Assembly: GCA_024699575.1 (NCBI GenBank)
Contig: JAILPF010000215.1
Coordinates: forward strand, 1 to 17,174
DNA from: Acetatifactor sp.
GTDB taxonomy: Bacteria; Bacillota; Clostridia; Lachnospirales; Lachnospiraceae
Length of the DNA: 17,174 nt
Reading direction: 5' to 3'
Below are positions 1 to 7,304 of this stretch, in pieces (the stretch's first letter is position 1; each line of letters starts with the position of its first letter). The position numbers were made by a program, and so were the translations under genes. The notes beneath the pieces are model-generated. The model saw only the letters and a program-made list of their open reading frames with translations. It made no database searches and had not been told where the DNA came from.

Positions 1-20
1 TAGATATTACCAAATATCTA
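1..20. repeat. 8-bp inverted repeat upstream of AEC permease
   Basis: TAGATATT and AATATCTA form perfect 8-bp arms around a 4-nt centre (ACCA). The repeat sits directly upstream of the putative promoter of the permease gene, so it could be an operator. It begins at the first base of the window, so longer arms or a terminator of an upstream gene cannot be excluded. Confidence 0.35.
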
Positions 21-50
21 TTAGTTTATCAAGGAAAGATGTGGTATGAT
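21..50 (+). promoter_or_regulatory. Putative extended -10 promoter for the permease operon
   Basis: TATGAT at 45-50 is preceded by TGG (an extended -10 element). The best -35 candidate, TTAGTT at 21-26 with an 18-bp spacer, is poor, as often seen with extended -10 or activator-dependent promoters. It lies 39 nt ahead of the permease start codon. Confidence 0.4.
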
Positions 51-89
51 AGGTAGAAAATAAGAGAAACATATGAGGAGACGGTACAA

Positions 90-1004
90 ATGGAAATTGT
101 TTTAATCTTGTTAAAACGCCTGATAATCATGTTTATTTTCATGGGAATCGGCGCTCTGCTTTATAAGCGGAAGTACATAACGGACGAGGGCAGCAAAAGC
201 TTTGCCAATCTTTTAATCTATCTGGTGCTCCCCTGCGTCATTTTAAATGCATTTATGTCAGAGAGAACACCGGAAAAAATCAAAGCACTGGGAATCAGCA
301 TTCTTTTTGCGGTAGTGCTTCTTTCTCTGTCTATGCTGGTGTCCAGACTTTTGTTTAAAAAGGACCCCATCAGACATTTTGCCAGTGCCTTTTCCAATCC
401 CGGATTTTTTGGTATTCCATTGATTATAGCGGTACTTAACGACAAGGCAGTGTTTTATGTAGGACCGTTTATTGCCTGTCTGAATATTTTACAGTGGACT
501 TATGGCGTGGCGACTCTGAAAGAAGAAAAAATCAAAGTAAACCTCAAAACCATTTTTGGCTCTCCTTTCATTATTGCCTTTTTGCTGGGAATCATATTAT
601 TTTTTAGCGGAATCACGCTTCCCGGAATTCTTACGGATGTAATCGGTACTTCGGCAAGTCTGAATACCCCGATCGCCATGATTGTGTCCGGCGTGTATCT
701 GGCCAAAGCGGATTTGAAAGCAATGTTTTCCAATGCAAAACTTTATGTGATTTCTGCATCCAGATTGCTGTTAATTCCGGTATTATCCGCGGTGCTGCTC
801 AGCTTACTGCCGAATGAGTATTATGATTTGAAAATCAGCCTGCTGATTGCAAGTGCATGTCCGGTTGGTTCCAATGTGGCCGTCTATGCCCAACTGCACA
901 ATAAAAATTATGTATATGCGGTGGAGACAGTGGTTATGTCCACCATTCTCTCCATCTTATCGATTCCGGTACTGCTCTACGTAGCACAGGGAATCTGGAG
1001 ATAA
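90..1004 (+). CDS. AEC-family (auxin efflux carrier type) permease
   Basis: This is an integral membrane protein of 304 residues with about ten hydrophobic segments (roughly 6-22, 37-56, 65-87, 96-118, 120-137, 156-175, 186-205, 217-240, 246-267 and 276-299). This is the size and topology of bacterial AEC transporters, which move malate, other organic acids or unknown solutes. The N-terminal pattern of a short helix, a K/R-rich loop and then NLLIYLVLPCVILNAF is typical of the family. The start ATG has GAGGAG 9 nt upstream. An SGNH hydrolase gene follows after 24 nt with its own ribosome binding site, so the two are probably co-transcribed. The substrate cannot be read from the sequence; a role in rhamnose uptake is not supported because AEC proteins are not known sugar carriers. 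Confidence 0.85.
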   Translation: MEIVLILLKRLIIMFIFMGIGALLYKRKYITDEGSKSFANLLIYLVLPCVILNAFMSERTPEKIKALGISILFAVVLLSLSMLVSRLLFKKDPIRHFASAFSNPGFFGIPLIIAVLNDKAVFYVGPFIACLNILQWTYGVATLKEEKIKVNLKTIFGSPFIIAFLLGIILFFSGITLPGILTDVIGTSASLNTPIAMIVSGVYLAKADLKAMFSNAKLYVISASRLLLIPVLSAVLLSLLPNEYYDLKISLLIASACPVGSNVAVYAQLHNKNYVYAVETVVMSTILSILSIPVLLYVAQGIWR

Positions 1005-1028
1005 ATGAAATAAACGGAGGTAGAAAAA

Positions 1029-1655
1029 ATGGACGAGAGAGTAGAGAGATATCATGAGCTCAACAAATCAGTACAGAAAGGAAAAATTTTGTTTACGGGT
1101 TCTTCCCTGATGGAACAGTTTCCCATTGAAAAGTTTATGGAAGAGATGGGAAATCCATACACCGTGTACAACCGTGGAATCGGCGGATACCGTATAGCAG
1201 ATATGGACAGGGAGCTGGATGCCATGGCACTGGAGCTTGCACCTTCCAGAGTGTTTATCAATATCGGAACCAACGATTTAAGTGATCCCAATATGCCTAT
1301 ATCAGAGGTTATGGGAGGCTATGAAGGAATCTTAAACAGAATCAAAAAGGCCTGCCCGGATGTTGAAATTTATATGATGGCATATTATCCTATTAATTAT
1401 GAGGCGGCAGAGGATTTCATGAAACCCTGTCTTGCTATCAGAACCAACGAGAAAATTAACGAGGCAAATCAAGAAGTGGAAAAGCTGGCAAAGAAGGTTG
1501 GCGCCAGATACATTGATGTAAATAAGAACTTAAAAGATGAACAGGGCAGACTGAAGGCAGAATATACTGTGGAAGGAATGCATATCAAAGAAGAGGGTTA
1601 TCGTTCCATTATGGATGACCTGATGAAGTACGTTTCTGAGCCTGCATGGAAATAA
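1029..1655 (+). CDS. SGNH/GDSL-family hydrolase (putative esterase)
   Basis: This 208-residue protein carries the SGNH blocks: GSSL with nucleophile Ser26, NRGIGG with the oxyanion Gly at about 50-53, GTND with Asn82, and a C-terminal block with His185 in EGMHIKEEGY. Family members cleave acyl esters such as acetyl groups on sugars, or lysophospholipids. The usual DxxH of the last block is ExxH here (Glu182, His185), a conservative change that may still support the His. There is no signal peptide, so it acts in the cytoplasm. ATG is preceded by ACGGAGG at 1014-1020. It is probably second in the operon with the AEC permease; deacylation of an imported or exported solute is an inference only. 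No convincing terminator follows. Confidence 0.85.
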   Translation: MDERVERYHELNKSVQKGKILFTGSSLMEQFPIEKFMEEMGNPYTVYNRGIGGYRIADMDRELDAMALELAPSRVFINIGTNDLSDPNMPISEVMGGYEGILNRIKKACPDVEIYMMAYYPINYEAAEDFMKPCLAIRTNEKINEANQEVEKLAKKVGARYIDVNKNLKDEQGRLKAEYTVEGMHIKEEGYRSIMDDLMKYVSEPAWK

Positions 1656-1678
1656 TGAAAAAATTTTTCGTTTTCTTC

Positions 1679-1709
1679 TTGACCTTCCAGTGACTGGAAG
1701 GTGTACAGT
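1679..1709 (+). promoter_or_regulatory. MerR-type promoter with 19-bp spacer and dyad operator
   Basis: The -35 box is TTGACC (1679-1684) and the -10 box TACAGT (1704-1709), with exactly 19 bp between them. Positions 1682-1702 form a perfect dyad with 10-bp arms ACCTTCCAGT and ACTGGAAGGT around a single G. Overlong spacers holding a dyad are the hallmark of promoters that MerR-family activators twist into an active form. The arms resemble, from memory, the CueR-type ACCTTCC...GGAAGGT operator. It lies 49 nt upstream of the merR-like start codon, so autoregulation is the simplest reading. Confidence 0.85.
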
Positions 1710-1743
1710 TATCTCGTAATAAGACCTTGTGTGGTCTGTGACA

Positions 1744-1751
1744 AAGAGAGG
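1744..1751 (+). promoter_or_regulatory. Ribosome binding site deciding the MerR start
   Basis: AAGAGAGG lies 6 nt before the ATG at 1758. The open frame extends up to a GTG at 1701, but that codon lies inside the promoter dyad, so 1758 is the start. Confidence 0.7.
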
Positions 1752-1757
1752 CTTGCG

Positions 1758-2399
1758 ATGAAAATCAACCAAGTGGAAGAACTGGTAGGAATCACCAAGA
1801 AAAATATCCGCTTTTACGAAGAGCAGGGACTGATTATGCCGGAGCGTAATCCGGAAAACGGCTACCGGGAGTATACGCTTAAAGATGTGGAGCAGCTGAA
1901 AAAGGTAAAACTCTTTCGGCAGCTGGCTCTGCCAATCGAGCAGATCAGAGCATTGCTTGCAGATGAGATTTCTGTGGACCGATGTTTGGAAGAGCATATC
2001 CAGAGGCTGTCTCATGAGCAGCATAACCTTGAGATTACCAAGGAAATCTGTCAGATGATGGAGGGGAAAGTGGATAGTATTCAAAAGCTGAATTCCGAAG
2101 AGTACTTGCACCTGATGAGCAGGCTTGAGGAAGGAGGCGCAAAATTCATGAATGTGCAGGAAAAGGATGTACGCAGGAAAACCATCGGTTCCATTGTGGC
2201 AGCTTCTGTATTCGCCTTATTCATTGTAGCATTGATTGCGTTGTTTCTTTGGTTGAACTCCGTAGAAGGTGCACCGGCGGGTATTTTCATTTTCTATATC
2301 GGTATTTTTGCATTGGTGCTCATAGGAGTGATTGTCGCACTTTGTTTGAGATTAAAAGAAATCAGAGGAGGAGAAGAAGATGAAGCTGGTAAGTATTGA
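1758..2399 (+). CDS. MerR-family regulator with two C-terminal membrane helices
   Basis: The protein has 213 residues from ATG 1758. Residues 1-70 are a MerR DNA-binding domain: KINQVEELVGITKKNIRFYE is the winged-helix start, followed by EQGLIMPERNPENGYREY and then the second helix pair LPIEQIRALL. Residues 75-112 form the long dimerisation helix. In place of a soluble effector domain the chain continues into two strongly hydrophobic segments, about 143-166 and 175-197, followed by a short charged tail, so the regulator should be tethered to the membrane with its DNA-binding head in the cytoplasm. Cys76, Cys98 and Cys196 are present, but there is no CueR-like metal loop. The gene overlaps the next by 20 nt (ATG 2380) and sits behind a MerR-type promoter that it probably controls. 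The signal is unknown; envelope stress or a membrane-soluble compound is an inference. Confidence 0.85.
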   Translation: MKINQVEELVGITKKNIRFYEEQGLIMPERNPENGYREYTLKDVEQLKKVKLFRQLALPIEQIRALLADEISVDRCLEEHIQRLSHEQHNLEITKEICQMMEGKVDSIQKLNSEEYLHLMSRLEEGGAKFMNVQEKDVRRKTIGSIVAASVFALFIVALIALFLWLNSVEGAPAGIFIFYIGIFALVLIGVIVALCLRLKEIRGGEEDEAGKY

Positions 2400-2694
2400 T
2401 TGTATTCCGGGTAAAGAGTTTGAGGCACTTGGTATGGTGAAGGGGACGATTGTACAGTCCAAGAATATCGGTCGTGATTTCATGGCAGGGATGAAGACCA
2501 TCGTCGGTGGAGAGATTGCCGGTTACACGGAGATGCTCAAGGAAGCAAGGCAGATTGCTACCAAGAGAATGGTGGATGAGGCGGAAGCGCTCGGCGCAGA
2601 TGCAATTGTAGGTGTACGATTCAGTTCATCGGCAGTGATGCAGGGAGCAGCTGAAGTCATTGCTTATGGAACAGCTGTAAAGTTCTTGAATTAA
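2380..2694 (+). CDS. YbjQ/UPF0145-family protein (putative heavy-metal-binding domain)
   Basis: This 104-residue cytoplasmic protein matches the YbjQ (UPF0145) family along its whole length: a short N-terminal strand, GMVKGTIVQSKNIGRD, IVGGEIAGYTEMLKEAR, ADAIVGVRF and a C-terminal YGTAVKF. Known structures of the family form ring-like oligomers and it is often labelled as heavy-metal binding, but no function is established, and only one cysteine (Cys8) is present here. The start ATG has AGGAGG 8 nt upstream inside the end of the MerR gene. The 20-nt overlap indicates translational coupling and a shared function with the membrane-tethered MerR. Confidence 0.85.
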   Translation: MKLVSIDCIPGKEFEALGMVKGTIVQSKNIGRDFMAGMKTIVGGEIAGYTEMLKEARQIATKRMVDEAEALGADAIVGVRFSSSAVMQGAAEVIAYGTAVKFLN

Positions 2695-2706
2695 AGGAAG
2701 ATATAA

Positions 2707-3669
2707 ATGAATCCGGACATGCTTAATGAACTTCAAAAAATTACCCCGGAAGAGCAACGCATTTTAGACGGGAATCATCAGATTGATGATAGCTTGTACC
2801 AGAGCGAAGCGGGACGTGTATATGATGCAAAGAAGTTGCTGGAATCAGGAAAACTGATTTCTATTCGAAAGCATACAAGATTTATTTCTTTTCCGGCACA
2901 TACGCATAATTATGTGGAGGTAATATATGTATGCAACGGTTCGTTACATCATATTATCAATGGGAAAGATGTTTATCTGAAGCAGGGGGAACTTTTGTTC
3001 CTGAGTCAAAACGCCGTGCAGGAGATTGAGGAAGCAGGCAAGGATGATTTGGCGGTGAACTTTATCATCCTTCCTGAATTCTTTGATGCTGTGCTTCCGA
3101 TGATTGACGGGGATGAGAATCCGTTGCGGGAGTTTGTCGTACAATGCCTGCGAGGAGAGGAAAGCAATAGCAGTTATATTCACTTCAAAGTTGCGGATAT
3201 CCTGCCAATTCAAAATCTGGTGGAGAACCTGATTTGGACGTTGATGAACAGGCAGTCTGAAAAACGCTCCATCAATCAGATTACCATGGGATTGCTGTTC
3301 TTACAGCTTCTGAATCATGTAGAGTCTGCAGATATGGAATCAGGGGATGACGGTCAGAAGCTGATGTTGACGGTGCTTGGTTATATTGAGGAGCACTATC
3401 GTGATGGAGAGCTTCGGCAACTTGCGAAGCAGCTACATTACGACATCTACTGGCTGTCGAAAGAAATCAAGCTACGAACCGGGCAGACATACACAGAGCT
3501 TGTTCAGAACAAAAGATTGTCTCGCGCAGCGTACCTGCTGACATACACATCGATGTCTGTCGCAGATATCGGAACAGCGGTTGGATATGAAAATCTGAGT
3601 TATTTTCATAGAATCTTCCGGAGCAAATATGGAATGAGCCCCAAAAAATATAGAGGCTTAAACAAATAA
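2707..3669 (+). CDS. AraC-family regulator with N-terminal cupin, likely rhamnose activator
   Basis: The protein has 320 residues. The N-terminal half is a cupin-type sugar-sensing domain with the motif HTHNYVE (His65, His67, Glu71). The C-terminal ~100 residues are the paired AraC helix-turn-helix: LRQLAKQLHYDIYWLSKEI, then SVADIGTAVGYENLSYFHRI ending in GMSPKKYR. AraC proteins of this layout (RhaS/RhaR type) activate sugar catabolic operons on binding the sugar. The rha operon starts about 100 nt downstream, making L-rhamnose the likely effector, although this is inferred from position. The gene follows the YbjQ gene after 12 nt with AAAGGAAG as ribosome binding site, so it appears to share the MerR-type promoter. 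An intrinsic terminator begins at its stop codon. Confidence 0.85.
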   Translation: MNPDMLNELQKITPEEQRILDGNHQIDDSLYQSEAGRVYDAKKLLESGKLISIRKHTRFISFPAHTHNYVEVIYVCNGSLHHIINGKDVYLKQGELLFLSQNAVQEIEEAGKDDLAVNFIILPEFFDAVLPMIDGDENPLREFVVQCLRGEESNSSYIHFKVADILPIQNLVENLIWTLMNRQSEKRSINQITMGLLFLQLLNHVESADMESGDDGQKLMLTVLGYIEEHYRDGELRQLAKQLHYDIYWLSKEIKLRTGQTYTELVQNKRLSRAAYLLTYTSMSVADIGTAVGYENLSYFHRIFRSKYGMSPKKYRGLNK

Positions 3670-3703
3670 GGACACTTTTTTAAACAAAAGTAGTCCTTTT
3701 TTT
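3668..3703 (+). terminator. Intrinsic terminator after the AraC gene
   Basis: AAGGAC (3668-3673) pairs with GTCCTT (3693-3698), and ACTTTT pairs with AAAAGT inside it, leaving one bulged A. A run of seven T at 3697-3703 follows. The hairpin overlaps the stop codon and separates the MerR-YbjQ-AraC operon from the rhamnose operon. Confidence 0.85.
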
Positions 3704-3742
3704 GTTGCCGCAAAATAGATAGTATAAGGATATGACTAGCGG
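3701..3742 (+). promoter_or_regulatory. Candidate rha operon promoter/AraC control region
   Basis: TATAAG at 3723-3728 is the best -10 candidate. The matching -35 area (TTTGTT 3701-3706, 16 bp spacer) is poor and overlaps the terminator T-run; TTGCCG at 3705-3710 is an alternative with GGATAT as -10. A weak -35 is expected for an AraC-activated promoter. CCGC at 3708-3711 and GCGG at 3739-3742 are inverted, but no repeated 17-bp AraC half-site is obvious. Confidence 0.35.
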
Positions 3743-3755
3743 AAATTGAACGGAG

Positions 3756-3762
3756 AAAGGAG
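3756..3762 (+). promoter_or_regulatory. Ribosome binding site deciding the rhaB start
   Basis: AAAGGAG lies 8 nt before GTG 3771. It overlaps the earlier in-frame GTG at 3762, which therefore cannot be the start. Confidence 0.7.
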
Positions 3763-3770
3763 TGTTAGAA

Positions 3771-5171
3771 GTGGGAAAATACTATCTTGCGATAGATATT
3801 GGCGCCTCGGGTGGGAGACACATTTTAGGACATGTTGAAGACGGGAAGCTAATAACGGAGGAAATCTATCGGTTTCCCAATGGACTGGTTGAAAAAAATG
3901 GTCATAAGTGCTGGGATGTTGACGAACTGTTCAGGCAAATTATAAACGGGTTACGTAAGTGCAAAGAGCGTAATCTGATTCCGTCCTACGTAGGCATCGA
4001 CACATGGGCGGTTGATTTTGTCTTACTGGATGAAAATGGTGAACGCATCGGAGACGCAGTGGGATATCGTGACAACAGAACACAGGGTATGGATGCGGAA
4101 GTATACAAAGTTATCACGGAAGCCGCCCTCTATCAGAGGACAGGAATACAGAAGCAGCTCTTCAATACTATTTATCAGCTGATGGCTGTTAAAAAGAATT
4201 CTCCAGAGAATCTGAAACAGGCAAAAATGTTCTTGATGATTCCGGATTATTTCAACTACCAGCTTACAGGAAAGGCGGTTGCAGAATATACGAATGCAAC
4301 GACTACGCAGTTGATTCATGCTGAAACCAATGACTGGGACAGTGAACTTATGGATGCGCTGGGATTTCCGAGAGAAATCTTTCAAGAGATTCACAAACCG
4401 GGTTATGTGCTGGGCAATTTTAGGGAGGAAATCAAAAAGCAGGTTGGTTTTGACGCACAGGTTGTTCTGGTGGCAACTCACGATACAGGTTCAGCTGTTA
4501 TGGCGGTGCCAAGTGAGAAGGAAAATATAGTATATATCAGTTCCGGAACATGGTCTCTCATGGGAACGGAGTTAAAGAAGGCGAACTGTTCTGAAATCAG
4601 CGGACAACATAATTTCACCAATGAGGGAGGGTATGATTACCGATTTCGATACCTGAAAAATATCATGGGCTTATGGATGATTCAGTCCGTAAGGAAAGAG
4701 ATGGCACCGCAGATGGATTATGGTGAAATCTGTGAGGGCGCATCCGGAGAGAAAATAAAATCTATTGTGGATTGCAATGACAGCAGATTCCTGTCACCTG
4801 AAAGCATGGTTGCGGAAGTTCAAAAGGCGTGCCGCGAATCAGGACAGGAAGTTCCGGAGAACATTTTTGAAGTGGCAGCCGTTGTATACAACAGCCTTGC
4901 CGTTTGCTATGCAAAGGTACTGGATGAGCTGGAGCGGATAAGCGGGCACCATTACGAGCAGATTCATGTTATCGGTGGGGGAGCAAATGCTGAGTATTTA
5001 AATCAGCTGACGGCGACGAAATGCGGTTGCAATGTGTGTGCCGGACCGGTGGAAGCAACCGCAATCGGAAATTTATCTGCACAGATGATTGCGGCAGGGG
5101 AGTTTGCGACTTTGCCGGAAGCAAGGAATTGTATCAAAAATTCGTTTGAAATAAAGAATTACGAACCATAA
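3771..5171 (+). CDS. rhaB: Rhamnulokinase
   Basis: RhaB phosphorylates L-rhamnulose with ATP to L-rhamnulose 1-phosphate in the cytoplasm. The 466-residue product is a FGGY-family sugar kinase of normal length. The N-terminal phosphate-1 motif is YLAIDIGASGGRH, with GIDTWAVDFVLLD following in the first domain. The catalytic base lies in THDTGSAV (Asp238, matching Asp237 of E. coli RhaB as I recall it). ISSGTWSLMGTE and the adenosine motif HVIGGGANAEYLNQLTA complete the C-terminal domain. GTG 3771 was chosen because AAAGGAG lies 8 nt upstream. It is the first gene of the rha operon, and rhaA follows after 10 nt. The family identity is firm; preference for rhamnulose over related ketoses rests on the rhaA/rhaD neighbours. 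Confidence 0.93.
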   Translation: MGKYYLAIDIGASGGRHILGHVEDGKLITEEIYRFPNGLVEKNGHKCWDVDELFRQIINGLRKCKERNLIPSYVGIDTWAVDFVLLDENGERIGDAVGYRDNRTQGMDAEVYKVITEAALYQRTGIQKQLFNTIYQLMAVKKNSPENLKQAKMFLMIPDYFNYQLTGKAVAEYTNATTTQLIHAETNDWDSELMDALGFPREIFQEIHKPGYVLGNFREEIKKQVGFDAQVVLVATHDTGSAVMAVPSEKENIVYISSGTWSLMGTELKKANCSEISGQHNFTNEGGYDYRFRYLKNIMGLWMIQSVRKEMAPQMDYGEICEGASGEKIKSIVDCNDSRFLSPESMVAEVQKACRESGQEVPENIFEVAAVVYNSLAVCYAKVLDELERISGHHYEQIHVIGGGANAEYLNQLTATKCGCNVCAGPVEATAIGNLSAQMIAAGEFATLPEARNCIKNSFEIKNYEP

Positions 5172-5181
5172 GGAGGAAAAT

Positions 5182-6441
5182 ATGAATCAGAATGACCGAT
5201 ATGAAGCGGCAAAAAAACAGTATGCGTTGTTTGGGGTAGACACCGATGCAGCAATTGAAAGATTGAAAGAAATACCGGTTTCCTTACATTGCTGGCAGGG
5301 AGATGATGTAACCGGTTTTGACCATGACGGTCCTCTTACGGGAGGGATACAGACCACCGGAAATTACCCGGGGAAAGCGAGAACCCCCGAGGAACTGATG
5401 CAGGATCTAGACTTTGCCCTCAAGCTGATGCCAGGTAAAAAGAAATTGAATCTCCATGCCAACTATGCGATATTTAAAGAAACAGGATACGCAAATCGTG
5501 ATGAATTGGAACCAAAACATTTTGCACCCTGGGTAGAGTTCGCAAAAGAAAGAAATATGGGAATTGATTTTAACCCCACTTTTTTCTCGCATGATTGTGT
5601 GAAGGATGGATTGACCCTCACAAGTCCTGATGAGGGGACAAGAAACTTTTGGATCCGTCACGGGAAGGCGTGCGTGAGACTTTCAGAGTTTTTTGCAAAA
5701 GAGACAGGGATTCCGTGTGTGATGAATATCTGGATCGGTGATGGATATAAGGATATTCCTGCGGACAGGATGGGGCCGAGACTTCGATACAAGGATTCCA
5801 TCGAGCAGATTATAGCCGAACCACACGATCCGGCGCTTGTTAAAATCTGTGTGGAGTCAAAGGTATTTGGAATCGGGGTGGAATCTTATACTGCAGGTTC
5901 CGCAGAATTTACATTAACCTTTGCAGCCACCCATGAAGGCATTCTGCCATTGATGGACAATGGACATTATCATCCTACAGAAGTGGTGTACGACAAAATT
6001 CCGGCGTTACTTTGCTTTTTCCCGGAGATTGCGCTTCATATCACAAGACCGGTCAGATGGGATTCGGATCATGTGGTTTTGTTTGACGATGAGACGAAAG
6101 AAATGGCGAAGGAGATTGTGCGCTGTGATGCAATTAACCGGGTGCACATGGCGTTGGACTATTTTGATGCGAGCATCAACCGTATTTCAGCATGGACTGT
6201 CGGCTTCAGAAGCTGGCAGAAGGCACTTCTCAACGCTCTTTGTACACCCAATGACAGTCTGAAGGTGCTGCAGGATGAAAGTCGCCTGACAGAGCTGATG
6301 GTGATGCAGGAAGAAGTAAAAACACTTCCGTTTGGTGCCGTATGGGAAAGATACTGTGAGCAGTGTGGTGTGGAAAGCGGTGCAGAATGGTTTACAAAAG
6401 TAAAAGAGTATGAAAAGAATGTTTTGACCGGAAGAGGTTAA
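5182..6441 (+). CDS. rhaA: L-rhamnose isomerase
   Basis: RhaA interconverts L-rhamnose and L-rhamnulose using two divalent metals (Mn2+ typically). At 419 residues it has the length of the E. coli enzyme. The metal ligands of the family can all be placed: Glu225 (VESKVFGIG), Asp259 and His262 (MDNGHYHPTE), His286 (HITRPVRW), Asp294 and Asp296 (WDSDHVV) and Asp326 (LDYFDASINR). They correspond to Glu234, Asp267, His270, His294, Asp302, Asp304 and Asp334 of E. coli as I recall them. The start ATG has a perfect AAGGAGG (5170-5176). It is the second gene of the operon, between rhaB and rhaD, and nothing about it is unusual. Confidence 0.96.
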   Translation: MNQNDRYEAAKKQYALFGVDTDAAIERLKEIPVSLHCWQGDDVTGFDHDGPLTGGIQTTGNYPGKARTPEELMQDLDFALKLMPGKKKLNLHANYAIFKETGYANRDELEPKHFAPWVEFAKERNMGIDFNPTFFSHDCVKDGLTLTSPDEGTRNFWIRHGKACVRLSEFFAKETGIPCVMNIWIGDGYKDIPADRMGPRLRYKDSIEQIIAEPHDPALVKICVESKVFGIGVESYTAGSAEFTLTFAATHEGILPLMDNGHYHPTEVVYDKIPALLCFFPEIALHITRPVRWDSDHVVLFDDETKEMAKEIVRCDAINRVHMALDYFDASINRISAWTVGFRSWQKALLNALCTPNDSLKVLQDESRLTELMVMQEEVKTLPFGAVWERYCEQCGVESGAEWFTKVKEYEKNVLTGRG

Positions 6442-6450
6442 AGAATCATT

Positions 6451-6456
6451 GGAGGA
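6451..6456 (+). promoter_or_regulatory. Ribosome binding site deciding the rhaD start
   Basis: GGAGGA lies 4 nt before ATG 6461. The earlier in-frame TTG at 6449 overlaps this site and is rejected as a start. Confidence 0.65.
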
Positions 6457-6460
6457 AGAT

Positions 6461-7303
6461 ATGTACGTTTTAGATGCAGAATTTGTAAAAAGCTTTATCC
6501 GGATGGCTGATGATGGCTGGAATCAGGGCTGGCATGAGCGTAACGGTGGAAATCTATCCTATCGCATGAAAGTGGAAGAGGTTGACAGTGTAAAAGAGAA
6601 CTTTAGCAAGAACAAATGGCAACCGATTGGTGTCAAAGTCAGCGGACTTGCCGGAGAATTTTTTCTGGTGACAGGCAGTGGCAAATACTTTCGCAATGTT
6701 GCTATTAAACCGGAGGACTCCATCTGTATTATCGAATTGGATTCAGAAGGTGTGAACTATAGAATCGTATGGGGGTTGGTAAACGGTGGACGCCCAACAT
6801 CAGAGCTGCCCACGCACCTGATGAACCATGAGATTAAGAAAAAAGCAACCGGTGGAAAACACAGAGTGATTTACCATGCACATACCACCAATATCATTGC
6901 TTTAACCTTTGTACTTCCGTTGGAGGATAAAGTATTCACCCGAGAATTATGGGAGATGGCAACGGAGTGTCCGGTGGTATTCCCTCAGGGGGTGGGTGTA
7001 GTTCCATGGATGGTTCCGGGAGGTAAGGATATCGCGGTTGCGACGGCTGAACTGATGAAAAAATATGATTTGGCAATCTGGGCGCATCATGGAACTTTTG
7101 CATCGGGGGAGGATTTTGACTTGACCTTCGGTCTGATGCATACTGTGGAAAAATCAGCTGAAATATTGGTGAAAATGTTGTCTATGAGACCGGATAAGTT
7201 GCAGACAATTACACCGGACAATTTTCGTGACCTTGCAAAAGACTTTCGGGTAACCTTGCCGGAAGAATTTTTATATGAGAAGGATATTTGGGGAGGAAAG
7301 TAA
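6461..7303 (+). CDS. rhaD: Rhamnulose-1-phosphate aldolase
   Basis: RhaD splits L-rhamnulose 1-phosphate into dihydroxyacetone phosphate and L-lactaldehyde, using Zn2+ (class II aldolase). The 280-residue product has HERNGGNLSYR near the N-terminus (phosphate and substrate binding Asn-Gly-Gly-Asn), the catalytic Glu115 in PTSELPTH, and the zinc histidines His139 and His141 (YHAHTTN) and His210 (WAHHGTFASGED). These align with Glu117, His141, His143 and His212 of E. coli RhaD at a constant offset of two. The start ATG 6461 follows GGAGGA. It lies 19 nt after rhaA, and the next gene begins 1 nt after its stop, so it is firmly inside the operon. L-lactaldehyde disposal genes are not in the window. 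Confidence 0.95.
   Translation: MYVLDAEFVKSFIRMADDGWNQGWHERNGGNLSYRMKVEEVDSVKENFSKNKWQPIGVKVSGLAGEFFLVTGSGKYFRNVAIKPEDSICIIELDSEGVNYRIVWGLVNGGRPTSELPTHLMNHEIKKKATGGKHRVIYHAHTTNIIALTFVLPLEDKVFTRELWEMATECPVVFPQGVGVVPWMVPGGKDIAVATAELMKKYDLAIWAHHGTFASGEDFDLTFGLMHTVEKSAEILVKMLSMRPDKLQTITPDNFRDLAKDFRVTLPEEFLYEKDIWGGK
7291..7296 (+). promoter_or_regulatory. Ribosome binding site deciding the glycosidase start
   Basis: GGGAGG lies 8 nt before ATG 7305, within the last codons of rhaD. The in-frame ATG at 7275 has no such site, so 7305 is the start. Confidence 0.75.
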
Positions 7304-7304
7304 A

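Noticed and set aside
90..1004. The AEC permease as the missing rhamnose importer
   Set aside because: AEC proteins are known for organic acids and similar solutes; the gene is in a different operon, separated from rhaB by three genes and a terminator.
1657..1669. A/T palindrome after the SGNH gene as a terminator
   Set aside because: The stem is only A:T pairs with almost no room for a loop and no separate T-run, so it would be unstable. The operon end is left open.
1701..1757. GTG at 1701 as the start of the MerR gene
   Set aside because: It lies inside the promoter dyad and before the -10 box, so it cannot be in the transcript. ATG 1758 has a ribosome binding site and begins the canonical MerR N-terminus.
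1530..2111. 193-codon minus-strand frame across the SGNH-MerR junction
   Set aside because: It runs antisense through the MerR promoter and the conserved HTH codons, with a low-plausibility, His/Phe-rich translation.
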